From contig NZ_JOIJ01000032.1 of NCBI RefSeq assembly GCF_000719975.1, forward strand, positions 1 through 24,108: 24,108 bases of DNA. Direction: 5' to 3'. Position 1 is the stretch's first letter. Every line of letters begins with the position of its first letter. Position numbers and translations under genes: made by a program. Of this stretch, positions 14,215 to 23,180 are shown piece after piece. The notes below the pieces were generated by a model. The model was given only the letters and a program-made list of their open reading frames with translations. It ran no database searches and had not been told where the DNA came from. The DNA comes from Prauserella rugosa (GTDB lineage: Bacteria > Actinomycetota > Actinomycetes > Mycobacteriales > Pseudonocardiaceae).

Positions 14215-14252
14215 AGGTTATTGCGCTCCGGCACACCGGAGCAACTCATTTT
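14215..14252 (-). promoter_or_regulatory. Candidate whiB7 autoregulated promoter
   Basis: On the minus strand, in order: AT-rich AAAAT (14248-14252), three bases GAG, -35 TTGCTC (14239-14244), an 18-bp spacer, and -10 TAACCT (14215-14220). The AT-rich box 3 bp upstream of the -35 is the placement known for WhiB7-activated promoters, where the AT-hook binds. A second AT-rich stretch and a TTGAGC lie further upstream (about 14265-14283) as an alternative. Confidence 0.6.
14225..14242. promoter_or_regulatory. 7-bp inverted repeat inside the whiB7 promoter spacer
   Basis: GCTCCGG (14225-14231) and CCGGAGC (14236-14242) form a perfect inverted repeat with a 4-bp centre. It covers most of the candidate -35 and much of the spacer, so it could be an operator or could hold the promoter in a special conformation. 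Confidence 0.45.
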
Positions 14253-14428
14253 CCGAAAAGTTTGGGCTCAACCCCGAAAATCGACCGTGACCTGCGATGA
14301 CGCCCGCCACATCCGGACCGGCGCCACCCGTTCGGGGTCGGGTCGGTTCTGACGATGCCGTCGCCCGGTACGCGGGGCCGGCGCGGCCCGTCGGTGATCC
14401 CACCCGCGACGGGATTGTCAGACGCGAC

Positions 14429-16513
14429 CTAGGCCCCCGCGTCCCGTACGACGGCGAGGACCTCGTCGCCGAACCGCTGCAACTTCGACGCCCCGATCCC
14501 GGAGATGCCCACGAGGGCCTTGGTGTCGGCGGGCCGTTGTTCGGCGATCGCGACCAGCGTCGAGTCGGTGAAGACGACGAACGCGGGCACGTTCAGTTCC
14601 TTGGCCCGCTCGGTCCGCCACTCCTTCAGCCGGTCGAGCAGGTGCTCGTCGACGTCGGCGGGACACTTCGTGCAGCGGCCGAGCTTGACCTCCATCGTCG
14701 AGATGAGCGGCCGGGCACAGATGCGGCAGGACGCGCCGAACTTGGTCGGCTTCGCCGACGCCGACTTGGCCACCCTGGACGCGGGATGGTTCTCGGGAAC
14801 GAGCCCGTACAGGAAGCGGCTCCTCCGCCGGTTCCGCCGTCCGTCGGGGTGGCGGGACAGCGCCCAGCTCAGCGACAGGTGCTCACGGGCACGCGTGACG
14901 CCCACGTAGAAGAGCCTGCGCTCCTCCTCCACCGCGTCGTCGTCACCGTCGGCACGTTGGATGGGCACCGTGCCGTCGGCGAGGCCGACGAGGAACACCG
15001 CATCCCACTCGAGACCCTTCGCGGCGTGCAGCGAGGCGAGCGTCACGCCTTCCACGGTGGGCGGGTGCTGGGCCGAGGCCCGCTGGTCGAGTTCGGCGAC
15101 AAACATGCCGAGCGTCGCACCCTCGACGGTGCTCGCGAGCTCCTCGGCGACCTCGACGAGTGCCAGCAGCGCGTCCCAGCGTTCCCGCGCGGAGCCGCCT
15201 GCGGGCGGCTGCTCGCTCAGGCCGACGCGCGCGAGCACCCGCCGGCACAACGACACGAGCTCCCCCTGGGGTTCCTCGGCCGCCGCGGTCCGCAGTGCCG
15301 ACATCGCCTGCCGGATCTCCTGCCGTTGGAAGAAGCGCTCACCGCCGCGAACGAGATACGGGATGCCCGCCTCGGACAGGGCCTGTTCATAGGCCTCCGA
15401 CTGGGCATTGACCCGATACAGCACCGCGATCTCGCTGGCGGGCACGCCCTCGTCGAGCAGCGCGCGGATGCGCACGGCGACCGCCGCGGCCTCGGCGGGC
15501 TCGTCGTCGTACTCGGCGAACCGGGGCTCCGGACCGTCCGGTCGCTGCCCGATCAGCTGTAGCCGCGAGCCGGCGGGGCGCCCCCTTGCTGCCCCGATGA
15601 CCCGGTTGGCCAGCGACACGACCTGCGGCGTCGACCGGTAGTCCCGTTCGAGCCGGACCACGGTCGCCTCGGGGAAGCGGCGGGTGAACTCGAGCAGAGG
15701 TCGCGGCGAGGCGCCGCCGAACGAGTAGATGGTCTGGTTGGCGTCCCCGACGACGGTCAGGTCGTCGCGCCCGCCGAGCCAGGCGTCCAGCAGACGCTGC
15801 TGTGCGGGGGTCACGTCCTGGTACTCGTCGACGACGAAGCAGCGATAGCGGTCACGGAACTCCTCGGCGACGGCGCGATGCCCCTCGAGTGCCGCCGTCG
15901 TGTGCAGCAGCAGGTCGTCGAAGTCGAGCAGTTGTGCCTCGTTCTTCGTGCGCTCGTAGCCGCGGTAGAGCTCGGCGATCCGTTCGGCCGGTTCGGGGGT
16001 GTCCCGTTTGAGTCGCGCGACGGCGGCCGGGTAGTCGTCGGGGCCGATCAGCGACGCCTTGGCCCACTCGATCTCGCTCGTCAGGTCGCGCAGGACCTCG
16101 ACCTCGGTGGGAAGGCCGAGCCGGTTGGCCGCCTGGCCGACGAGCCGTAGCTTGTTGCCCTCGATGAGGTCCCACTGGCGGTCCCCGACCACGCGCGGCC
16201 AGAAGTAGCGGAGCTGGCGCAGCGCGGCCGCGTGGAACGTCCTGGCCTGCGCGGCTTCGACGCCGAGGCCGCGCAGCCGGGTGCGCAGCTCGCCCGCTGC
16301 GCGGGAGGTGAAGGTGACCGCGAGGACCTGACCTGCGGAGACATGGCCCGACCGAACCAGGTAGGCGATGCGATGGGTGATCGTGCGCGTCTTTCCGGTG
16401 CCCGCACCGGCGAGCACGCAGACGGGTCCACGTGGCGCGCACGCAGCAGCGCGCTGTTCCGGGTCGAGGCCCTCGAGCAGGTCCGGATGACGGTTCGACG
16501 ACGCACTTCCCAC
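14429..16513 (-). CDS. uvrD2: UvrD2 family SF1 DNA helicase with HRDC domain
   Basis: About 694 aa, close to the mycobacterial UvrD2 length. Helicase motifs are Walker A GAGTGKT (36-42), motif Ia [20 protein letters not shown] (229-233), [15 protein letters not shown], and [24 protein letters not shown] and [10 protein letters not shown] follow. A tetracysteine motif (C596, C599, C614, C617) then links to a C-terminal HRDC domain ending [15 protein letters not shown]. This domain order is diagnostic of UvrD2, a 3'-5' DNA unwinding ATPase with a role in genome maintenance. GTG 16513 is favoured because homologues begin shortly before the GLDPEQR block and GAGGAT ends 7 nt upstream; ATG 16522 is the alternative. 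A weak GC hairpin (14374-14388) lies about 40 nt after the stop. Confidence 0.93.
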   Translation of the reverse strand: MGSASSNRHPDLLEGLDPEQRAAACAPRGPVCVLAGAGTGKTRTITHRIAYLVRSGHVSAGQVLAVTFTSRAAGELRTRLRGLGVEAAQARTFHAAALRQLRYFWPRVVGDRQWDLIEGNKLRLVGQAANRLGLPTEVEVLRDLTSEIEWAKASLIGPDDYPAAVARLKRDTPEPAERIAELYRGYERTKNEAQLLDFDDLLLHTTAALEGHRAVAEEFRDRYRCFVVDEYQDVTPAQQRLLDAWLGGRDDLTVVGDANQTIYSFGGASPRPLLEFTRRFPEATVVRLERDYRSTPQVVSLANRVIGAARGRPAGSRLQLIGQRPDGPEPRFAEYDDEPAEAAAVAVRIRALLDEGVPASEIAVLYRVNAQSEAYEQALSEAGIPYLVRGGERFFQRQEIRQAMSALRTAAAEEPQGELVSLCRRVLARVGLSEQPPAGGSARERWDALLALVEVAEELASTVEGATLGMFVAELDQRASAQHPPTVEGVTLASLHAAKGLEWDAVFLVGLADGTVPIQRADGDDDAVEEERRLFYVGVTRAREHLSLSWALSRHPDGRRNRRRSRFLYGLVPENHPASRVAKSASAKPTKFGASCRICARPLISTMEVKLGRCTKCPADVDEHLLDRLKEWRTERAKELNVPAFVVFTDSTLVAIAEQRPADTKALVGISGIGASKLQRFGDEVLAVVRDAGA

Positions 16514-16566
16514 GCCCCGCATCCTCGCAGAGGGGACCGACAGCACAGCGGCAGCCCGGACGCCCG

Positions 16567-16572
16567 TATCCT
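16567..16572 (+). promoter_or_regulatory. -10 element of the DUF4191 gene
   Basis: TATCCT matches TANNNT and ends 8 nt before ATG 16581, which has no Shine-Dalgarno. This implies a leaderless or nearly leaderless mRNA. Confidence 0.45.
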
Positions 16573-16580
16573 GGTTCATT

Positions 16581-17309
16581 ATGGCGGAGAAGCTGGACAA
16601 AGAGGCTGCCAAGCAGGCCAAGAAGGAAAAGAAGGCGGCGAGCAAGGCTCGCCGCGGCCAGATCTTCCAGGCGTTCCACATGCAGCGCAAGGAGGACAAG
16701 GCGCTCATCCCGTGGATGCTCGGGACCTTCCTGGTCATCGCGGGCCTTGTCTTCCTGCTGGGCATGTGGATCGGCATTCAGTGGCTGTTGCTGCCGATCG
16801 GCATCCTGCTGGGTGTGCTCGGCGCGATCATCGTGTTCGGCCGTCGCGTGCAGAAGAACGTGTTCGCGAAGGCCGAGGGCCAGCCCGGCGCGGGCGCATG
16901 GGCCCTCGACAACCTGCGCGGCAAGTGGCGGGTGACGCAGACGGTCGCCGCCACGACCCAGCTCGACGCCGTGCACCGGGTTCTGGGCGGACCGGGCGTG
17001 ATCCTCGTGGCCGAGGGCGCTCCGCACCGGGTGAAGAACCTGCTGTCGCAGGAGAAGAAGCGCATCGCCCGCCTGGTCGGTGACACCCCGATCTACGAGG
17101 TCGTCATCGGCACCGAGGAGGGCCAGGTGCCGCTGCGCAGGCTGCAGAACCACCTCATGAAGCTGCCCCGGAACCTCAAGGGTCCGCAGGTGGACGCCCT
17201 CGAGGCGAAGTTGAGCGCGCTGGGCAACCGTGGCGCCGCGATGCCGAAAGGCCCGATGCCGCAGGGCGCCAAGATGCGCAACGTCCAGCGGACCATCCGC
17301 CGCCGCTGA
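16581..17309 (+). CDS. DUF4191 family membrane protein (Rv2219-like)
   Basis: 242 aa. A very lysine-rich N-terminus ([20 protein letters not shown], probably helical) precedes two transmembrane segments (about 41-62 and 66-87) and a cytoplasmic C-domain ([31 protein letters not shown], then an Arg/Pro/Met-rich tail). This matches the DUF4191 family found next to lipA or glnA in actinobacteria. Here glnA is downstream, but the lip genes are absent and uvrD2 lies divergently upstream. Function is unknown. The basic tail suggests contact with nucleic acid or acidic lipids, but nothing proves it. Confidence 0.9.
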   Translation: MAEKLDKEAAKQAKKEKKAASKARRGQIFQAFHMQRKEDKALIPWMLGTFLVIAGLVFLLGMWIGIQWLLLPIGILLGVLGAIIVFGRRVQKNVFAKAEGQPGAGAWALDNLRGKWRVTQTVAATTQLDAVHRVLGGPGVILVAEGAPHRVKNLLSQEKKRIARLVGDTPIYEVVIGTEEGQVPLRRLQNHLMKLPRNLKGPQVDALEAKLSALGNRGAAMPKGPMPQGAKMRNVQRTIRRR

Positions 17310-17340
17310 CCGACCTGCGGCAGCCTTCCCGGTCTTCGAT

Positions 17341-17378
17341 GAAGAGCCGCCCCCGGCAGGTGCCGGGGGCGGCTCTTC
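17341..17378. terminator. Strong bidirectional terminator between DUF4191 and RDD genes
   Basis: Bases 17341-17358 are the perfect reverse complement of 17361-17378 (18-bp symmetry, realistic loop of 6 nt). It lies 31 nt after the DUF4191 stop and 52 nt after the convergent RDD stop, so it can serve both transcripts. Confidence 0.85.
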
Positions 17379-17430
17379 GCGTCGGTTCAGGCCTTGTTCG
17401 TTCAGGTCTCGCCTGCGCGGGCGGCTGGCC

Positions 17431-17907
17431 TCAGCGCATGCGGATGACGACGGTGCCGGTGAGCCGGTCGTGCCAGCCACGCGCGTCGGCGTTGCGCACG
17501 GCCGCCGGAATGATCAGGAACGTCAACGCGCAGCGCACGAGCGCGCGCCACAGGCCGGGGACTCCGCCGCCGTCGAGTCTGCCGATGCGGATCCCGCACA
17601 CGGCCATACCCGGTGTGAAGCTGAAGAACGCCGCCGACAGCACGGTGACGACGACCCACGTGGCCAGTGACCACAGGTTGAACGACTCCATGGCCGCCAT
17701 GTCGCCGTAGTCCGGCCGGACGAACAACGCCGTCAGCAACGACGCGAGGACCAGGTCGGCGAGCAGGCCGAGGAACCGGCGGCCCGAACCGGCCGCCGAC
17801 CCGACACCGCTTTCGGGCAGGCCCAGCCGCTCTCCCGGCCAGCGCGGCGGGTCCTGATCCGCCGCCGCGGACAGGTTCGACAGCCACTCTCCGGTCCATC
17901 TAGCCAC
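17431..17907 (-). CDS. RDD family membrane protein (Rv2219A-like)
   Basis: 158 aa. A short Trp/Pro-rich N-terminus precedes an RDD domain: the first helix carries R44 and D51 (RRFLGLLADLVLASLLTALF), the second covers NLWSLATWVVVTVLSAAFF (78-96), then SFTPGMAVCGIRIGRLDGG. The third hydrophobic segment lies near 119-136, and the domain ends RGWHDRLTGTVVI, the conserved Trp-His-Asp-Arg block. The RDD domain is a membrane module of uncertain role. GTG 17907 is supported by TACCCT ending 6 nt upstream. It is divergent from glnA, and the glnA operator is about 75 bp away. The longer frame to 17964 is unlikely because it would place the -10 inside the gene. Confidence 0.9.
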   Translation of the reverse strand: MARWTGEWLSNLSAAADQDPPRWPGERLGLPESGVGSAAGSGRRFLGLLADLVLASLLTALFVRPDYGDMAAMESFNLWSLATWVVVTVLSAAFFSFTPGMAVCGIRIGRLDGGGVPGLWRALVRCALTFLIIPAAVRNADARGWHDRLTGTVVIRMR

Positions 17908-17913
17908 GCGAAC

Positions 17914-17919
17914 AGGGTA
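17914..17919 (-). promoter_or_regulatory. -10 element of leaderless RDD gene
   Basis: TACCCT (minus strand) ends 6 nt before GTG 17907. It decides this start over the upstream frame extension. Confidence 0.5.
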
Positions 17920-17982
17920 TGTCGCCTGTTCGGCGCTGCCGTGAGCGGCCTGACGTGCGACCATCCGTTATCCGCCGATCCG

Positions 17983-18020
17983 TTAACCCCCGTGAAACAT
18001 ATGGGTGACGGTCGGGCAAC
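17983..18020 (+). promoter_or_regulatory. GlnR-type operator with four half-sites upstream of glnA
   Basis: The half-sites are TTAAC (17983-17987), GAAAC (17994-17998), GTGAC (18005-18009) and GCAAC (18016-18020), each separated by exactly 6 nt. This is the a1-b1-a2-b2 layout (GTNAC-n6-GAAAC twice) bound by actinobacterial GlnR. Only the first base of a1 and one base of b2 deviate. Its right end overlaps the likely -35 of glnA. Confidence 0.75.
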
Positions 18021-18030
18021 ACCGCCCTCT

Positions 18031-18036
18031 TAGCTT
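18031..18036 (+). promoter_or_regulatory. Candidate glnA -10 element
   Basis: TAGCTT matches TANNNT, with a TGACGG-like -35 at 18006-18011 (19-bp spacer) inside the GlnR operator. Transcription would start near 18043, giving an approximately 47-nt leader with a Shine-Dalgarno. Confidence 0.5.
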
Positions 18037-18089
18037 GGGCCGAAGAGAGCAACGCGCACACGAGCTCGAACTAGAAGGAGTCACCGAGG

Positions 18090-19514
<1,425 letters not shown>

Positions 19515-19539
19515 TCATCGCTCGTAGCTAGCCTGCGAG

Positions 19540-19583
19540 AACGGCGCCTGACCTGCTTCCGTGCAGGTCAGGCGCCGTTTTCG
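19540..19583 (+). terminator. Intrinsic terminator of glnA
   Basis: A 17-bp perfect stem (19540-19556 pairing with 19563-19579) with a 6-nt loop runs into GTTTTCGT. It begins 26 nt after the glnA stop. Confidence 0.9.
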
Positions 19584-19607
19584 TCGGTACCCGCGGGCGC
19601 CCGCACA

Positions 19608-19646
19608 CGAAAAAGCGCCGGCGGCGAACGGTCGCCACCGGCGCTT
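19608..19646 (-). terminator. Intrinsic terminator of the thioesterase gene
   Basis: A 15-bp stem (19613-19627 pairing with 19632-19646, one G-U) with loop CCGT is followed on the minus strand by a run of five T. It lies 16 nt after the thioesterase stop and faces the glnA terminator. Confidence 0.88.
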
Positions 19647-19661
19647 CGAGGCCGTTTCGGT

Positions 19662-20093
19662 CTACTTGCCCTGCAGCAGGTCCAGGTCGATACCGGCGTC
19701 GCGGATGCGTTCCAGCGGTCCCGGGACGAGCTTGCGCTTCTCCAGGTCCATCAGGCCCAGCGTGGATTCGATCTCCGCCGAGACCGTTCCGTCGAGCTTG
19801 GTGATGACGTTGTCCATCCAGAAGACCTTCTTGTCCTCCTCGAAACGGGACACGCACGTCACGGTCGCCTCGTCACCGAACCGCATCTCCCTGCGGAAGC
19901 GGATGTGCGATTCCAGCATCACGATGCCGATGCCCTGTTTGATGAGGCCCTCGGTGACCCCGGCGGTGACCGCGAGCTCGGTCCGCGCGATCTCACCGTA
20001 CTGGTGGTACACGGCGTGGTTCAAATGGCCGTTCGGGTCCAGCTCGTAGGTCCGGACCTTGACGTGGATCGAGAAGGGTTCACGCTCAGTCAC
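19662..20093 (-). CDS. Hotdog-fold acyl-CoA thioesterase (YbgC/FadM-like, 4HBT)
   Basis: 143 aa, a single hotdog domain. The active-site signature is YELDPNGHLNHAVYHQYGEIARTE, with the aspartate followed by an Asn/His-rich turn as in 4-hydroxybenzoyl-CoA/YbgC thioesterases. The rest is the sheet (SHIRFRREMRFGDEATV, KKVFWMDNVI) of the family. It is expected to hydrolyse an acyl-CoA thioester in the cytoplasm; the acyl chain is unknown. GTG 20093 is chosen because TAGGGT ends 7 nt upstream, giving a leaderless start; GTG 20102 would overlap that -10. It lies between glnE and glnA with its own terminator, so it looks like an independent transcription unit unrelated to nitrogen control. Confidence 0.88.
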   Translation of the reverse strand: MTEREPFSIHVKVRTYELDPNGHLNHAVYHQYGEIARTELAVTAGVTEGLIKQGIGIVMLESHIRFRREMRFGDEATVTCVSRFEEDKKVFWMDNVITKLDGTVSAEIESTLGLMDLEKRKLVPGPLERIRDAGIDLDLLQGK

Positions 20094-20100
20094 GCCTGCC

Positions 20101-20106
20101 ACCCTA
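20101..20106 (-). promoter_or_regulatory. -10 element of leaderless thioesterase gene
   Basis: TAGGGT (minus strand) ends 7 nt before GTG 20093. The hexamer and spacing are identical to those of the glnE promoter. Confidence 0.5.
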
Positions 20107-20135
20107 AAGCGCCCATACGGCGCAGGTCCCCCGAA

Positions 20136-20153
20136 GGTGAGCAGCCGCTCACC
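20136..20153 (-). terminator. Hairpin after glnE
   Basis: A perfect 7-bp stem, GGTGAGC/GCTCACC, with a 4-nt loop starts 18 nt after the glnE stop. A GGCGCA/TGCGCC pair could lengthen it with a large internal loop. There is no T-run. Confidence 0.5.
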
Positions 20154-20171
20154 GATGCGCCGTGCTACCGC

Positions 20172-23138
20172 TCACGCGTCGTAGAACAGCCGCTCGACCA
20201 CCGCGTGCGCCTGGCGGGTGGTCTTGCGATAGGCGTCGAGGAACTCCCCCGCGTCGTCGTCCACTCCGTAACCGAAGATGCTCGCCACCGCGGTCAGTTC
20301 CCGCCCCGACGTAGGCAGCTGGTCGACCGCCTTGCCGCGCACGAGCATCGCCGCGTTGCGCGCCCTGGTCGCCAGCAGCCACGCGTCACGCAGGGCGTCG
20401 ACCTCCTCCTGCTCGGCCAGACCCGCCTGCGCCATCGCCTCGAGCGCAGCGGGGGTCGACGTCGTGCGCAGTGCCGGCACCTCGTGGGCGTGGCGCAGCT
20501 GCGCGAGCTGCACCGTCCACTCGACGTCGGCGAGCCCGCCCCGGCCGAGCTTCGTGTGCATCGTCGGGTCCGCACCGCGTGGCATCCGTTCCGTGTCGAC
20601 CCTCGCCTTGATGCGCCGCACCTCGCGCACCTTGGTCGCGTCGAGTCCGCCCTCCGGATAGCGCACCGGGTCGATCGCCTCGATGAACCGGTCGCCCAGT
20701 TCGCAATCGCCCGCGAGGAATCGGGCACGCAGCAACGCCTGCGACTCCCATACCTCGCCCCAACGCTCGTAGTAGGCGCGATACGACTCGAACGTCCGCA
20801 CCAACGGTCCGCTACGACCCTCGGGCCGCAGATCCGCGTCCACCTCGAGTGCCGGGTCCTGCGAGGGCGCACCGAGCACCGAGCGCACGGTCTCGGCGAC
20901 GGTCGTGGCGAACTTCAGCGCCTCGTGGTCGGTCGCGTCACCGACCCGCTCGCAGACGAACAGCACGTCGGCGTCCGAGCCGTAGCCGAGTTCGCCACCA
21001 CCGAGCCTGCCCATGCCAATCACGGCGATCTTCGCGGGCTGCCCGCCCACCTGGGCCTGTTGGTAGCGCGTCGCCGCCTCCAGCGCTGCCTGCAGCACCG
21101 CGGCCCACACCGACGACAGGGCATCACACACCGACGGCACGTCGAGGAGACCGAGGATGTCGGCGCATGCGACGCGGAGCATCTCGTGCCGCCGCAACGA
21201 CCTGGCGGTGGCCACGGCCGCGTTCATCCCCGGCTGCCTGCGAGCGGCGGCACGCAGCGAGGTCGCGGTCTCGGCAGGGTCCTTGCCACACAGCCGCTCG
21301 GCGTCGCCGAGCATGCGCAGCACCTCGGGTGCGCGCACGAGCAGGTCCGGAACGAGTCGGGACGTGCCGAGCAGCGTCGCCAGGTTCTCGGCCACGGCGG
21401 CCTCGTCGCGCAGCACCCGCAGGTACCACGGGGTGTCGGAGAGTGCCTCCGACACCCGCCGGTAGGCCAGCAACCCGCCGTCGGGCTCGGGGGTGTCGGC
21501 GAGCAGGTCGAGCAGCACCGGCAGCAACGTCTGCTGGATGGCGGCACGCCTGCTCACGCCCGTGGTGAGCGCGCGGATGTGCTGCAGTGCGCCGTCGGGC
21601 GAGGCGAACCCGAGCGCGGTGAGCCGCTGCTCGGCCTGCTTGGCGGTCAGGCGCAGGTCGGCGCTCGGCACGCGCGCCACAGCCTCGAGCAGCGGGCGAT
21701 AGAACAACTTCTCGTGCAACGTGCGCACGTGGCGCACATGCTTGCGGAACTCCTGGGTGAGCAGTTCCGCCTCGGACTTCGCCCGAGCGGGCCGGATTCC
21801 CACGGCCCTGGCGAGCCACCGCAGTGCCGCCGTGTCGTCCGGTTCGGGGAACAGGTGGGTGCGGCGCAGCGCGCGCAGCTGCAGGCGGTGTTCCAGCAGT
21901 CGCAGGAACTCGTACGACTCCTGCATCTCGGCAGCGTCCGACCTGCCGACGTAGCCGCCGGCGCCGAGCGCCTCCAACGCCTCCAACGTCGACGCCGAAC
22001 GCAACTGCGGGTCGACGCGGCCGTGCACCAGTTGCAGCAACTGGACGGCGAACTCGACGTCGCGCAGTCCGCCCTGACCGAGTTTCAGCTCCCGGTCGGC
22101 GATCTCGGCGGGGATGTGTTTCTCGACCCGGCGGCGCATGTGCTGGACGTCGACCACGAAGTTGTCCCGCTCGGCCGCGGACCACACCATCGGGGCGACC
22201 AGCTCCGTGTAGCGCCTGCCCAGCTCGTCGTCACCGGCGGCGGGACGCGCCTTCAGCAACGCCTGGAACTCCCACGTCCGCGCCCACTTCTTGTAGTACG
22301 CCTCGTGGCTGTCGAGGGTGCGCACCAGCGCGCCGGCCTTGCCCTCGGGACGCAGTGCCGCGTCGACCTCGAAGCACGCCTTGCCGACGACCCGCATCAT
22401 CGCCGTGGCCAGCCGGGTGCCGACCTGGAGATCCCCGTCGCCGACGAACACCACGTCGACGTCGCTGACGTAGTTCAGTTCGCGGCCGCCGCACTTGCCC
22501 ATGGCGATCACGGCGAGCGTCGCGGTCTCAGCATCGCGGGTCTCGTGCTGGGCGACCGTCAGGCCGGCCTGCAGCGCGGCGTCCGCGAGCGCGGTGAGTG
22601 CGTGAGCCGTGTCCGTGAACGAAGGTGTGGTGATCCGTGGTTCGACCAGGTGGCCGAGGTCGTCGGCGGCGATCTCGAGGAGGAGGCCGCGGTAGCCGCG
22701 GCGCAGCGCCTGTTCGGCCTCGGTCCCGCTCAGCACCTGCCCGTCCGGTGCGACGGCGCGCTGCAGCGCCGCCGGATAGTCGGCCACCGTGGTCGGCCGT
22801 ACCAGTCGCTGCCACTCGTGCGGTGCGCTGACGAGGAAGTCGCCCAGTGCCGTCGACGTGCCGGCGATGCCGAGCAGTCTGCCGCGCACCGTCGAGTCGT
22901 CCCTGATCGCTGCGGCGAGCTCGGGCCACACCTGGGCGTCTGCCTGCCGGATGCGGTCGACGGTGCGCAGCGCGAGATCCGGGTCCGGGGTGTGGGAGAA
23001 CGCCGTGAGCACGGCCTCGGCTCCGCCGGTCGGACCGTGCCCTGCCCACCACCCTGCGGCCTGCAGTTCGTCGACGGCGTGTTCGGACGTGAAGCCGAAC
23101 CGCGCGACCGATGCCGCCGGGCGAACGCTGTCTACCAT
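20172..23138 (-). CDS. glnE: Bifunctional glutamine synthetase adenylyltransferase/deadenylase
   Basis: 988 aa. It has two nucleotidyltransferase halves, as in all GlnE. The N-terminal adenylyl-removing domain has GKCGGRELNYVSDVDVVF (214-231). The C-terminal adenylyl-transferase domain has GMGRLGGGELGYGSDADVLF (about residue 710). Both have intact Asp-x-Asp metal sites (DVD, DAD) and the downstream ALRPEGKAGALVRT / ADLRPEGRSGPLVRT blocks. It adds or removes AMP on the tyrosine of GlnA (Tyr402 here), switching glutamine synthesis with nitrogen status. GlnE is encoded near its target, as in mycobacteria. ATG 23138 has TAGGGT ending 7 nt upstream. AGGAG lies only 2 nt from the ATG, too close to act as a normal ribosome site, so the mRNA is probably leaderless. 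Confidence 0.97.
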   Translation of the reverse strand: MVDSVRPAASVARFGFTSEHAVDELQAAGWWAGHGPTGGAEAVLTAFSHTPDPDLALRTVDRIRQADAQVWPELAAAIRDDSTVRGRLLGIAGTSTALGDFLVSAPHEWQRLVRPTTVADYPAALQRAVAPDGQVLSGTEAEQALRRGYRGLLLEIAADDLGHLVEPRITTPSFTDTAHALTALADAALQAGLTVAQHETRDAETATLAVIAMGKCGGRELNYVSDVDVVFVGDGDLQVGTRLATAMMRVVGKACFEVDAALRPEGKAGALVRTLDSHEAYYKKWARTWEFQALLKARPAAGDDELGRRYTELVAPMVWSAAERDNFVVDVQHMRRRVEKHIPAEIADRELKLGQGGLRDVEFAVQLLQLVHGRVDPQLRSASTLEALEALGAGGYVGRSDAAEMQESYEFLRLLEHRLQLRALRRTHLFPEPDDTAALRWLARAVGIRPARAKSEAELLTQEFRKHVRHVRTLHEKLFYRPLLEAVARVPSADLRLTAKQAEQRLTALGFASPDGALQHIRALTTGVSRRAAIQQTLLPVLLDLLADTPEPDGGLLAYRRVSEALSDTPWYLRVLRDEAAVAENLATLLGTSRLVPDLLVRAPEVLRMLGDAERLCGKDPAETATSLRAAARRQPGMNAAVATARSLRRHEMLRVACADILGLLDVPSVCDALSSVWAAVLQAALEAATRYQQAQVGGQPAKIAVIGMGRLGGGELGYGSDADVLFVCERVGDATDHEALKFATTVAETVRSVLGAPSQDPALEVDADLRPEGRSGPLVRTFESYRAYYERWGEVWESQALLRARFLAGDCELGDRFIEAIDPVRYPEGGLDATKVREVRRIKARVDTERMPRGADPTMHTKLGRGGLADVEWTVQLAQLRHAHEVPALRTTSTPAALEAMAQAGLAEQEEVDALRDAWLLATRARNAAMLVRGKAVDQLPTSGRELTAVASIFGYGVDDDAGEFLDAYRKTTRQAHAVVERLFYDA

Positions 23139-23145
23139 CGCTCCT

Positions 23146-23151
23146 ACCCTA
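23146..23151 (-). promoter_or_regulatory. -10 element of leaderless glnE
   Basis: TAGGGT (minus strand) ends 7 nt before ATG 23138. It lies in the 42-bp gap after the upstream amidotransferase stop, so glnE has its own promoter. Confidence 0.5.
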
Positions 23152-23180
23152 GTCCGGTTGACCGGTGGTCGGCGCCACGT

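Noticed and set aside
14218..14403. 61-codon minus-strand ORF upstream of the whiB7 leader ORF
   Set aside because: It overlaps the candidate promoter, has no Shine-Dalgarno, and its composition resembles random frame. The GTG 14146 frame is far better supported.
14297..15562. Plus-strand open frame of 421 codons opposite uvrD2
   Set aside because: Shadow of the UvrD2 gene, whose helicase motifs are complete on the minus strand.
16523..16777. N-terminal extension of UvrD2
   Set aside because: It runs antisense through the start of the DUF4191 gene and lacks similarity to UvrD2 N-termini.
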